This document shows positions 1 to 11,709 of a DNA stretch of 64,000 nt, in pieces. The DNA is from Unio delphinus. Lineage: Eukaryota; Mollusca; Bivalvia; Unionida; Unionidae. Position 1 is the stretch's first letter. Each line of letters starts with the position of its first letter. The DNA lies in NCBI GenBank assembly GCA_029339505.1, contig JAQISU010000033.1:1730001-1794000 (forward strand), given 5' to 3'. Under the pieces are notes generated by a model. It searched no databases. It was not told the DNA's origin and saw only the letters and a program-made list of their open reading frames with translations. The translations under genes were made by a program, and so were the position numbers.

Positions 1-59
1 AATGACTGGATTCAGAGGCAGAAAGATCCCCACCCCCCAAGATGTACATGTTATTATAA

Positions 60-1017
60 GAGTACATCAGAATTTTGAAAGCCAGTGAGGACAAGCATTG
101 CTTGCTAACTGATGAAAAGCGATCTCAGAGGAAGAAGAAGCAGCTTCAACACACACCAGACTTAACTTTCCGTTGCAGCAAGAACTGCCACTCCAGTATT
201 GAACTAGATAGCCAGTGTTGCACATCCGCCAACCAGGACATATCGTGGGCGCATTTCCATTGTCTCTTGAGACTAACAGATGCCACCAACAACACATCAG
301 AACTTGAGATTCCTTTATTGTGTTCATTTCTGATTGTAGCCAAATAAAATGCATGTGACCTCGAAATGAAGACACATCGAGGTGGAACAAAACATCATTT
401 GCTAATTTGGATAAAGTATTTTGTGGTTAAACAGCGAGCTGACAAAGAATTTAATGAGATTCATAAAAGTTCCAAAGTTGCTAGAAGTGATAGCTTGGAT
501 GGGATAGTAACCAAGTGTAAGAAAGTGTGTGATGCCTGGCTAAGTGTTTGGATTAAGACCATTCCATGGACTGACAAAAGTCAGTCTCACCTTGAAGAAC
601 TAACAAGAGATACACTGCTGTCTATTCTGCACATCTAAGGTCACCAGTACTGGGACAAAACCCATACCGAATTCAATTGATGAAATTAAATTCTGCAATG
701 CTTACCAATTGAAAAGAGGCAGTTGTCACCAGAATATTCTATATAAACTAATACTAATTTTGGACAAATGAGATACCACCTTTGTTTTTACGCTTGCTAT
801 ATGGCGGCTTATTTTGCTCATGGCTTTGAAAATGTGTAATGTTTATACATCAGGATATGGAAATGAAATACATGACTTTGGAATCTTTCTGTCAGCATTT
901 CAGCCAAAAATTGGATTTTCAACCAAAACAACAGGTGATCCAGTGTTTACAGAAATGATGTATCATTGTGCAGAATTACCAAACATGTTGAATAGGCTGA
1001 CACGGATGTACATGTAA
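60..1017 (+). other. unassigned short open frames, no recognised gene
   Basis: Three modest plus-strand frames lie in a row (about 75-347, 366-638 and 814-1017; 90, 90 and 67 codons), and a 107-codon minus-strand frame overlaps the first. The middle frame has a coding-like look (Lys-rich start, then KCKKVCDAWLSVW), but I recognise no domain and see no shared splice boundaries. It may be a decayed transposon gene or chance. From 1018 to about 1640 I see only AT-rich sequence. Confidence 0.15.
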
Positions 1018-1649
1018 GTGTTATAAAGAATGTGAAAATTAAACTCAATGGCAACCAACAGTTCTTCAGATCTGTAAAGTTTAACATTTTCTGGGAGGGG
1101 GCTGCAACTTATGCTGGAGGGACTTGTATTTTTACCAAAATGGGAGTCCTGGACTCCTAGTTTTAAAATCATAGCGAGACCTCTGGTCACTAACTGACGA
1201 GATTGACCATTTTGTACTTTACATCAAAACAAGGTAGCAAACGTTTTTGCTGCATGCATTTCACTAGTTAATTATGTATCATATCACAGTAGAACAAATC
1301 TCAGATTTTGTGCATTTTAGATATCACTGCATTTTAAATTAAAGAAATATGGGTATTTTTGGTAAATGCAGAAAGTTTAGAAACAAACCTGTTCTGATGA
1401 GTTAGGTTACATTCTTTTATAATTTTATATTATTTCTTTTCTATTCCTTAATTGTGTTTTGTACATTTTACAGCCCTCTCTAAAAGGGGCTGGCCCCACA
1501 TGCTGTTTTACTGTACAGAGTCTAACCTACACAGCCTTGTTCTAAGGTAATAATTATTTTATATAACTAGTTGTCAATCTAGGTCATGAAATTGTCTATC
1601 TATACACAATGAACGAGCATGTTATATTCTTGTTGATCTCATAACAACA

Positions 1650-1965
1650 GTTTACAATTAACAAAGGCTTCATGTTTCCAATTATGTATCATTTATCAGT
1701 AAAATATAGCAGTGGCCTTAAATACAGTGTATATTGTTTTAACAGTTAAAAAATAACAAAGGCCTTATGCTTTCAATACAATATTTTTAGTTGATCAGGA
1801 GCAAAGGCCTCATGTTTTCACTACTGAATGTATAGTTGATCAGGAACAAAGACCTTGTTTTCACTACTGTATGTATTGTTCGTCAATAACAAAGGCCTCA
1901 TGTTTTCACTACAATATATATTGCGGATCAATGACAAAGGCCTCATGCTTTCAATACATTAATAA
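1650..1965. repeat. degenerate first block of the 46-bp minisatellite
   Basis: About six diverged copies of a unit built on tgatcaggaacaaaggcctc followed by atgttttcactac. This is the same unit as the larger array about 1 kb downstream, but with more substitutions and small deletions, so it looks like an older block. The stretch between the two blocks (1966-2900) is AT-rich and holds nothing I can name. Confidence 0.7.
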
Positions 1966-2899
1966 AAGGTTTCAAAGTGCGCATGCATACATCGTAGAGC
2001 TACACAAGAGTTGTTCTTAATTCTTAAATTGTGAGTTTTAAAAAAAAATCTTGTTAATTTGTGCTGTGAAGATTTAATTGTTGGAAGTAAAGTCATATTT
2101 GATCAGGCAAATAAAAAAAATATTTAAAAAACCTGTTTCCAGTTGGCAGAATATCTTTTTTTCTCATTGCCACCCTTCGACTTTTTTCACCATTGGCATA
2201 ACATTTGTTTTAAAAACAAATCACATTGCCAAAATTGATTTGTCTATCTATAGTCTTACTATATATCCCTATTTGTTTTTAACCCCTTACCGATTAATAA
2301 TGAAAACGTTTAATGTGATAACAAGTGCAGAGAACTAAGTGTGCACATAACTCAGCCAACTGAATCGTTGATTTATAATTTCTAACCTACCGTATAACGA
2401 GAATGACACTAATCCTGGCATCCCCTGCACCTTTCATGCTTAATAGACTTTCCAAACAGACAAGCAGGTTTATATAGTCTGACTAATTGAGCTGGTTTTG
2501 TCCAATACTTTGAAGTGCTGGAAATACTATTTGATTTATAGATAATGTTTGGGTTTTTTTAAATGGAGAATGAAAAATGCATAACTTAATTTTAAAATTA
2601 GTAAAATAGGAAGCACACATCACAGCCTTTTTCAGTCAAAAACAATATTTTATTTCCGAAGTAATTTTTAAAATACTAATTTGTGTCTAAACAGCTTTTC
2701 TTACTAGTGTTTAAAACAAAATTAAAAATTACTTTCAAACATCATGAAGTTGTTTCTTTTAATTTAGAACTACGGTAATTGCAAGATGACAAATTAACTT
2801 CTTGTTTACAGACATGTTATACAGAGCCTGGAAAGATTGTTCATACATCCAGGCTTTACTAACCAAAAAGCGACACTGTTGAAACTTTTTATCTGTGTA

Positions 2900-3686
2900 T
2901 ACAGCATGTATAGTTTGATCAGTAACAAATGTCTCATGTTTTCACTACTGTATGTATAGTTTGACTACTAACAAAGGCCTCATATTTTCACTACTGTATG
3001 TATAGTTTGATCAGAATCAAAGGCCTCATGTTTTCACTACTGTATGTATAGTTTGATCAGAAACAAAGGCCTTGTGTTTTCACTACTGAAAGTATAGTTT
3101 GATCAGTAACAAAGGTCTCATGTTTTCACTACTGTATATATAGTTTGATTAGTAATAAAGGCCTCATGTTTTCACTACTATATGTATAGTTTCATCAGAA
3201 ACAAAGGCCTCATGTTTTCACTACTGTATGTATAGTTTGATTAGTAACAAATGCCTCATATTTTCACTACTATATGTATAGTTTGATCAGAAACACAGGC
3301 CTCATATTTTCACTACTGTATGTATAGTTTGATCAGGAACAAAGGCCTTGTGTTTTCACTACTGTATGTATAGTTTGATTAGTAACAAAGGCCTCATATT
3401 TTCACTACTATATGTATAGTTTGATCAGAAACAAAGGCCTCATGTTTTCACTACTGTATGTATTGTTTTATCACTAACAAAGGCCTCGTATTTTCACTAT
3501 GATATGTATAGTTTGATCAGAAACAAAGGCCTCGTATTTTCACTACTGTATGTATAGTTTGATCAGGAACAAAGGCCTCATGTTTTCGCTACTATATGTA
3601 TAGTTTGATCAGGAACAAATGCCTCATATTATTTTCACTACTGTATGTATAGTTTGATCAGGAACAAAGGCCTGACGTTTTCACTC
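2900..3686. repeat. 46-bp minisatellite, about 17 copies
   Basis: Tandem units of 46 bp with the core gtatagtttgatcagaaaca followed by aaggcctcatgttttcactac. Copies differ at a few positions (cag/tag, gaaa/gtaa, ctcatg/ctcgta/cttgtg). One copy near 3630 carries a small insertion (attatttt). The array stops sharply at about 3686, where LINE endonuclease-like sequence begins. Confidence 0.9.
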
Positions 3687-4867
3687 ATGTGACCTACTTA
3701 GTACTCAGATTAGGAACAACTGGTTGAAATTTATTGAATCACTAGGCCAAGTCCAACTGGTAAATGAGCCCACAAGGGTAACATAAATATTAAACACTCT
3801 TACTGATCACATTTATAACAAACCTACCAGACAATGTGGCTTATGTTAATGTATGAAATGTTGGTCTTAGTTGAAAAATACACACAAAACTATCACTTAC
3901 AGATCATTTTTTTTAATTAATGAAGAACAATTTTTGATGACCTATATAAATGCATGGAAAGTAATCAAAAATTTTGTTTAGAGGGTGTGGACTGACTTAT
4001 TTATGGATGTAGTCTCTAAACATGCCCGACTGATAATAGTACATTGAGTAAAGGATGAAATCCAACCTAATTGGTTTGCTACTGAAATCCTAGACACTAT
4101 GAAAACATGAGACCAATTCAAGGCTGTAGGAAACCATCCACAGTATAAAGTATGGGGAAATAAAAAACCAAGTATGATTAGAAAAGTTAAAAATGTATTC
4201 ACTCAATGCTTGAAAACAAAGCAACACAAACTCCTTTTGGAAAGTCTTCAATGAACTTATTTGGGGGCAACACACAAAGATCAGACATAAAATTCACTCA
4301 TTTCTGGTAAATGACACCATAGTCACTGATGACACTTGAATTGCAAATGTTTTCAATGATTTTATCACAAACATTACGATAAAGTTAAAAGAACCAGTGA
4401 TAGCAACTTCAATGAACTGAAAAGTTCTGCATCTGCCAAATTCCTAATGATGTGTTTCTATATCCCACCAGTGTAAAAAAAAATTAAAAAACTTTGTTAC
4501 AAAATGTTTCAGTGAACATGATACCAAGCTAGCGGACTTGATCAGATTGGTCCATGACTCATGAAAACTTCAGTCCAGGCTATTTCAGATATTTTAGGTG
4601 CTAATTCAAAAGCAGTATTAAAGGAAGATTTAGAAACTATCATGTAATTTTAACATTGATTACATGAAAACTCCACCATTAACATAGATAAGTAACTTTG
4701 AAACTTGCAGTGAAATAAATGTGCCAGTGTTTGCACTGAGTGACCATCACCCACTCTGTATAACTAGAAATGTTCCAAAATCAATCTAAAAATGGTCAAC
4801 ACATTGAAATACTTCAATACCGGGACTTTAAACAATTTGATGATGAAACGTTCTTAAATGATTTAGT

Positions 4868-5191
4868 TTGCAACCCTTCCAATCAGTCTGCAATATAGCT
4901 GATATCGACACTGCCTTAGACAAATGGTACTGGATGTTCAATGCAGTTTTAGACAAGCATGCCCCAATTAAAACAAAAAGGATTAAAAACCAAATTAGAT
5001 GCAAGCGGATTACCCCTGAGATCAATAAGGCTAGGCGCCTAAGAGATAATTTTCACAAGAAAAAAGACATGAAAAGCTATAGAAAGTGGAGGAATAAAAT
5101 GAAGCACCTGATATATATAAGGCAAAAGAGAACTACTATAATCAGGCTTTTGATGAAAGTAAGAGTACCAGGACATTGTGAAAGCATCTAA
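4868..5191 (+). pseudogene. LINE ORF2 linker between endonuclease and reverse transcriptase
   Basis: A 107-codon open stretch with the typical CR1-like linker wording: AVLDKHAPIKTKRIKN, then ARRLRDNFHKKKD and YRKWRNKMKHLI. It sits just downstream of the SDHHPL endonuclease end and upstream of the reverse transcriptase blocks. The frame is lost on both sides. This is debris of a replication protein of a retrotransposon, not a host gene. Confidence 0.75.
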
Positions 5192-5439
5192 AAGAGCTGA
5201 ACTCACCCAACAACAGTTGTCTTCCCTCTAGACTTAAGCAAAATGATGATATAGCAACATATGTACAAGACATTGTGGAAACGTTCAAAATATTTCTTCA
5301 TAAGCATCTCCAGTAACAGTATTCAGAACCAGATTAACATCCCAATTGAACTTGATGCTCTACTGTTATTATTAAGAGCTTAAAATTCCAGATTATTTTT
5401 CAATAGTTAATGTTAGTGAAGCAGATGTTTCTGATATGC

Positions 5440-6278
5440 TAATTTAGGTGTATATTAATAAATCCTCTAGATTGGATGGTATTGCTCTACGCATTCTTAA
5501 AATTAAATTGCTGCACCAGTAATAACAAAGTCACTATTGCATATCATAAACTTAAGTATAATGAGTGGTCATTTTCCAGAAACATTGAAATGTGCAAAGG
5601 TTACACCTATCTTTAAGAAAGCATAGAAGGAGGATCCAGGGAATTATAGACCAATATCAATGCTACCGGTATTGTCATAAATATTTGAAAAACATGTAGC
5701 CATTCACAATCCTTTAAACTGGTTTAGATCATACTTAAACCAAAGGTCTCAACAAGTACGCATTGGCAATATTACATCTCAAACTCGCACTATTCATTCA
5801 GGAGTCCCTCAAGGCTCAGTTTTGGGCCCTCTCCTCTTCCTTATCTATATCAATGATCTACCATTAAATAATGAATCCACCGATACAGATTTGTTTTCAT
5901 ACAATGCAACCTTGTACACATCTAGTTTTGATACTGAAGTTATCCAAACAAGATTAAACTCAGACCTTATTAAGAGTCCAAAACTGGGCACAACAAAATA
6001 GGATGGTAAATAATGAAGGTAAAACAAAATGTATGATTTTGGGGATATCACAAATGCTACACAAATCTAGGAACCCAGAATTATTTCATGCAATAAATAA
6101 TCATCCATTAGAAAATATCAAACATGAAAGGCTTGTAGATGTGCCCATAGATAATAGTTTATTATGGAATGACCATATTGATAAGCTTTGTAAAACACAG
6201 TCATCCAAAATTGCCCTACTCAGCAGAATCAAGAAATATTTACCTATGGAAAATTACAATCTATTCTTCCAACAATGA
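5440..6278 (+). pseudogene. LINE reverse transcriptase, broken
   Basis: Reverse transcriptase blocks are readable in shifting frames: GNYRPISMLP near 5640, LNWFRSYLNQRSQQVRIGN near 5715-5770, and SGVPQGSVLGPLLFLIYIND at about 5800-5858. The expected F/YADD catalytic box is replaced by SYNATLY near 5895, so the active-site Asp pair is lost. The thumb-like part (KTKCMILGI, HIDKLCKTQSSKIALLSRI) runs to 6278. Several stops and frame changes are present. Confidence 0.85.
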
Positions 6279-6875
6279 ATTATTTTTCAAATGTATGTGG
6301 AAACTGCTAAAGCTGAGCTTGACAGGATTTATTCACTTGAAATGAGCAGCACCCATAATTTTAGATTCATGTATATCTATTGATCATCTCTCAAAAGCAT
6401 TATTTACAGAACTCAAATGGTTCACAATATATGACAGGATAGATTTTCACAAGGCAGTTTTTTTTTATGTACCAGTAATTTTTTTTTTCTACATGGAACT
6501 GTACCAGAGTATCTTCAGGACTTATTCAGGCTTTTTTAAACAAAATAACAGTTGGGATTAATATCACATGGAAACCTTCTAGCACCAAAACCAAGAACAG
6601 AGCAATTTTAAAAGAGCTTCCAATACTCTAGTACAGTTCTGTGGAACAAGCTTCCACTTCATGTAAAATCTGCTTAAAATATTAAAGCATTTAAGAAGAT
6701 AAATCATGAACATGTATGTGTTTCTAAGTAATAGATAATGGAATTTAGTATTATAATACTAAACATGTTAAAATAGTAATTATTGCTATCTTCATATAAT
6801 GTCATTGTTACACTCTTCATATGAGGGCCTCAAGGAAGAATTGTCCTTAACTGATGAGTCACCCTCTATAAATAA

Positions 6876-6888
6876 AGCATTATTATTA

Positions 6889-6924
<36 letters not shown>

Positions 6925-6925
6925 G
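6876..6925. repeat. (TTA)n microsatellite, LINE tail
   Basis: An uninterrupted run of tta/att repeats at the 3' end of the LINE above. CR1/L2-like elements commonly end in short tandem repeats, so this marks the insertion's 3' edge. Confidence 0.85.
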
Positions 6926-7149
6926 CATTACATTAATAATCAATTTAATAATTAACTTCATCTGTCCCCAAAATATGGAAAACTGCAAAAGTAATGCATA
7001 TTCACAGATCTGGTTCTAAGGAAAATGCATATATTATAACTCCTGGCAAATTTCAATGCTACCAAACTGGCGTTTTGCCTGACCCAAAATTGAATTAGAA
7101 ACATGTATAATCAAAGTAATTAGGACAAGCCATTGTTTAATGTTAAACA

Positions 7150-7870
7150 TGACCGCAGACTAACACTATCCCTTAAGTAAGTTTGCCGTGGCTAGGGTGG
7201 GAAGCCCGATCAAGGCCGTCAGAAGCGCAATTATCACCTTGGTGTGGAAGCACTTGTGCATATCAAAGAAGTTGCCCGAAGGAGTGGACGTGCCTTATCT
7301 TGTTCCACAGACTGACAGCCAGGTTGAATTGGTCGCTTAGGAGATTGGACAGGGCCACAGCGCTACCCAATCAGAATCGAGATAGGGACGGGACCCTAAT
7401 TTGGCTAAGATGATATCCTTAAACATGCCAGCAAGATTTAGTTCGCTATAGTTCGTTAGAGAGATTGCCAGAAGATAGCAACTCCGATCAGCCATGCGTT
7501 ATTGGCGGGGGAAAAAACCTTAGGACAGGATTCTAAGTGCAGCTTCTAAAGGAAGCTTCGAGGGACAGACCAGTGATAGTGGTCCCAGTAGTTTCCGATA
7601 GAGAGACGGAAGAAAAGAGAAGGAAGGAGAGGAGGAAGGAGAGGTGAAGTCCAGGAGGAGTGGGAGGAACGAAATAAAGAGATGAGTAGAACCAAAGGCC
7701 AGTGGAAAATCAAACTCACACTGAAAATCACGAGATGAAGTAGGCTGTCACTTGGAGGACAAGTGATTGAGTTTATCATTTAAAATTATCGACTTTAATA
7801 AATTGTTATTATTTTGAATTTCATCTTCGTGTTCTATATAATTTAACCGTCGGCAGTGCTGACTGGGGGC
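7150..7870 (+). other. GC-richer LTR-like stretch, unresolved
   Basis: This block is clearly less AT-rich than its surroundings. It ends in an AATAAA-type signal (ttaataaattg near 7795), followed by a segment around accgtcggcagtgctgactg that resembles the U5 end of an LTR. An internal purine-rich tract (about 7600-7690) is present. I could not find a second copy or target-site duplications, so a solo LTR is only a possibility. A 76-codon frame at 7183-7413 is not recognised. Confidence 0.2.
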
Positions 7871-7984
7871 TCAGAGCTGTACATCTATTTCATCAGTAAT
7901 TTAACTTTATAACTTCACGAGCCAGGGTGGAACTTCCATAATATTTTAATTAATATATTTGAAGTACCCCACCCCAACCTTTGC

Positions 7985-9260
7985 AAACGCTATACAAACT
8001 TGTCCAAATTTATTGAAAAACATGTCTATTAGTTGTTTTGTGTCCTAGCCAAACATTTGATGTTACACCCTAATCAATCAGGCTTGAGACAAAAACACTC
8101 ATGTGAGACTGCTTTGATCTTCTTAACTGATAAATGGCTTCAAGAACTTGATCAAGGTAAAATAATAGGATCTGTAGTAGTAGATTTCAGGAAAGCTTTT
8201 GACCTGGTGGATCATGAAATCCTTTCGAAGAAACTGAAAAATTTTACCAATGTGATATAAGCACTAGTAGATAATTTATTTCATATTCAGGTGAGAAAAA
8301 ACAACATATTTATATAAATGATGTTCTACATGAACCTGGAACAATTAGATATGGAGGACAACAAGACTCAATTCTAGGTCTAATACAGTTTTTATTTATT
8401 AATGACATTTAGCTTTTACTAAGGGTCTCGATATCATCTACAAATCTCTATGACAACATTGTCAGGCATCTAAAACACAAAGCATGAACTTGAAATTTCT
8501 TTACAGGATTCCCTAAACAAATTGGACAACTGGTGCACATGCAATGGCATGGTGGTAAATACTGGTAAAGCTAAAATATTACTTACATCAACATGGCAAA
8601 AAAGAACAAATCTTGATATTGATGAACTCTGGAAGGATAACAATTTGCAAATGGCCTGTCATGATAAGACTACTTGGTGTTTTGGACTGAACATACCATA
8701 CATATCAGTATTATTTTAAAAAAAAGTCAATTCAGGTTTATGGCTTCTCATTAGGATAAAGCATTTTCTCCCTGAAGGGAACATAAAACTATTAACAGTT
8801 ACATACAACCATATTTAGACTAATGTAATACTTAGTGAGTGAGGTCATTCAAATGAAAAAACATAGCGAAGCTAGCACATCATCAAAAAAGAGCATTTGG
8901 GCTAATATCAATCCAGAAAGAAAGCAAGGAAAATTTAGCTGGCAAGTTAAAAAATATTACCTATTAAAAACCGAATCTTGTCGAGAAAAGCCAAATTAAT
9001 GTTCAGGATATCCAATAATATTGCTCCTGAATATTTATAATTACTGTTCCGTTATAGGTTACCTGGTAATATTCCCTACCTGCAATCAACATCTACCAAA
9101 CAGTATAAAATTCTAAACCAAATAAGGAATTATTCAAAACAAGTTTCCAATAATAGCATTCCAGACGAGATAAGAATTGCTCACTCTTATTTCCTTCTTC
9201 CAAACCCAATATATCCAGTGGCTTCAGATAAGTTTATGAAAATACCTATTCCTTGATAGA
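7985..9260 (+). mobile_element. second decayed CR1-like LINE fragment
   Basis: A reverse transcriptase fragment starting near the FIEKHV block (about 8000). It has HPNQSGLRQKHSCETAL and VVVDFRKAFDLVDHEIL (8060-8225), the latter being the conserved DF..AFD..DH motif A. It then has LDNWCTCNGMVVNTGKAKI (8522-8580) and a 3' part with IPDEIRIAHSYFLL at about 9155-9205. Stops and frame changes separate the blocks. The 5' half is missing, which is usual for LINE insertions. Confidence 0.8.
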
Positions 9261-9720
9261 AACAAAAACAACCTATATGATACAAAAAATAGCCATTTAG
9301 AAATGATGTTGTTATTATTGATACTTTTTTAGATCTTATTTTATTAACAATTAAGTCATTAAAATACAGTAGTGTTCATACTAACGTTAATTTCAGGAAC
9401 GAAGAGAATTTCTTCTACACGAATGCATGAAAATATCTTCCTAGAATTAACCGGAAAGGGACATGTGTTTTACTTTTAAAAATATAATTATTCGTGCATC
9501 AACAGGATACTTGTCGAAGTTGATCAAGGGAGGGTCATTGAATTCTATTATATTTCATAAGGGTGACTCCATCACAACAAATCTTTTGAAAAAAAATTTT
9601 CTGTATGCAGCCCTGGGATGGGGTTGAAAGGGGGTACGAGTAAGTATGATAGTTGTGAAGACTCCGTCGGTAAGATTTGCCCTGTTTTTCAAGCTGCTAC
9701 TCTAAATTTTGTGCTATGTA

Positions 9721-9721
<1 letters not shown>

Positions 9722-9798
<77 letters not shown>
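9722..9798. repeat. (TA)n microsatellite
   Basis: A pure TA dinucleotide run of about 75 bp. Tyr-Ile repeat frames across it are artefacts of the dinucleotide. From 9800 to 10280 there is no recognised gene. Confidence 0.97.
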
Positions 9799-9800
<2 letters not shown>

Positions 9801-10284
9801 CATGCTACAAGTTATGTTCTTTTATTAAAACACGTTGCAGGCAGGAAAATTATTATTCAGCTTTTTTAAACTATGTCCAGTATTCATCTTGACCATTGTC
9901 ATGTCAAAAAGGCACATTCATTGCTCTGTACATTAATGACCTCCAAAGTTTCTGGTCCTGGACACTGAAGCTGATTCTGCAGATTTATTTGGACCACCCA
10001 ACCTTATCCCACAATGAACTTGAAACTTGACCGGTTCATTCTGTTAAAAAATCATTCAACGCCATGAGTAAGTTTTAAATTAATTATTCTGATTTTTTTG
10101 TGTGTGGACTCACCCAGGGGAGTCGGTTTTGCATACAACTTTAAAATCAAATCATTGGTGGGGTGGGGACAAGGCTTATTCAAAATTTTGTGATGGATGC
10201 TGCTTTTTCTTTGTTACATATAAAACTAAAACTTCCTCCTTCATTTAAAAGAAAACAAAGAAAAAGGATGGCACAAGATCTTTA

Positions 10285-10505
10285 ATGTTTATTTACGATA
10301 TATATCTGATGGTATAAGATGATGCATCTGATGGTACAGGGTGACCTTGAATGTGTATTTGATAAGCTGATGGTAAAAGATGATATTGGTCATATTTATG
10401 GTACATTTGACGGTACAAGATGACCTTGAATTGTGTATTTATGATACATTTGATGGTACAAGATGACCTTGAATGTGTATTTATGATACATTTCATTGTA
10501 CAAGA
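10285..10505. repeat. about 45-bp minisatellite
   Basis: Four to five degenerate tandem units around tgatggtacaagatgacctt followed by gaatgtgtatttatgataca. Overlapping frames on the minus strand only translate this repeat. Confidence 0.85.
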
Positions 10506-10892
10506 TGCACTTACCATGGATCTCTAGTTCATGTCGGAGGATACAAGTTTGTCCTGGATCGAGCATGATCTCACTGATTTGTTTTCTGTCATTTGTGTGT
10601 GTATATATATATATACAGTTGGCTCCAGATATATGCATATTATATAAGTGTATATTCTGCCTTATTGCATAGCTTTGTGCCGGTCCCGATTTGTTACCAT
10701 TGTTTTCAATGGATGCCAATTTTGGACAATTTTTCTGGTCCAAACATGCATTATTATGTGTTAAGTTGTTTCGGATAACTGCATTGTTCAAAATTGTTCC
10801 TTTCAAAATGAAAACAAACCAATCCTGAACATTGGCGATCAAGGTTGATTAATGAGGTCTGTTAATATCAACATCACAGCTATTAGATCATA

Positions 10893-11010
10893 TTGGTGAC
10901 CAGGAGGTGCTATAGTAGATAACCATAAATATTAACAAGACGGTATTAGCTCTCTGACTCTCAGTTGATCACCAGGAGGCGCAATAGTAGACAACCATAA
11001 TAATTAACCA
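10893..11010. repeat. two-copy tandem repeat of about 72 bp
   Basis: The segment gaccaggaggtgctatagta followed by gataaccata recurs about 72 bp later as caccaggaggcgcaatagta followed by gacaaccata. The copies are diverged by several substitutions. Confidence 0.6.
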
Positions 11011-11147
11011 AGCATGGTCGATGGCTTTAACACTCTTCGTTGATCGTTAAGAATTCGATCCAGTCTGGTCATTAAATTCTATAGATTAAGACTGGATCGC
11101 TGACCACAAGTCTGCTCCTTGATCTATTGACAAAACTGACCTCCATA

Positions 11148-11289
11148 CAATGTTCCATCGAAGCGAATGGTAGATGTGCGTGCAGTGCTCGCTTCATTGC
11201 ACAAGCATTATGGAGACAAGCAAAATTTAACGTTGGATTGACAATTCAGCTGTGCTGGGATGCTTGAGCATGCCTTAGAGGGAACGTTG
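11148..11289. mobile_element. hAT-type MITE, longer copy
   Basis: The right end has the terminal inverted repeat ttagagggaacgttg. The left end is a diverged match (caatgttcc). The flanks are cctccata on the left and cctctata on the right, an 8-bp target duplication matching at 7 positions, as expected for hAT elements. The inner part (gaatggtagatgtgcgtgca) matches, in opposite orientation, the 80-bp copy at 40101-40180. It encodes no protein. Confidence 0.8.
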
Positions 11290-11595
11290 CCTCTATACGA
11301 TACCAGAGCAAATCGCGTCGCATTTAAATGAACTAGGCCAAATGGAGGTTTGTTTCGGAGAAATAATGGGTATCAGCATGCATGCTGCACCAGTTACATG
11401 CCATAACATGAACGCCGGCTTAGTGCATACGCCGCCTAATTGCATATATTAGCATTGGTGCCGAGGACATGCATATAAGCGAAGCTCACTTTATATATAA
11501 TATTGTCTGTCAAGTATTCTTTTAATTATATTTACTGGAGAAAATGCTTGTTTTATTTTTTTTTTACAGCTAATTAGACATAAACTTATTCTGTG

Positions 11596-11702
<107 letters not shown>

Positions 11703-11709
11703 GCCATTG

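Larger units (their letters stand above)
3690..6925 (+). mobile_element. decayed CR1/L2-like LINE, probably two overlapping copies
   Basis: A non-LTR retrotransposon without an intact ORF. In order: an endonuclease-type segment (QLVNEPTRVT at about 3750-3785), a linker segment typical of CR1-like ORF2 near 4100-4380, a second endonuclease end with the SDHHPL motif near 4740, the linker again at 4868-5191, reverse transcriptase blocks at 5440-6280 and a (TTA)n tail. Linker-type sequence appears both before and after an endonuclease end, so two copies are probably joined or one is rearranged. The 5' end is truncated at the minisatellite. Assignment rests on motif recognition; the clade (CR1 versus L2) is uncertain. 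Confidence 0.8.

Noticed and set aside
9618..9892. Tyr/Ile-repeat proteins at 9.7, 11.6, 40.8 and 47.1 kb
   Set aside because: They are translations of (TA)n microsatellites.
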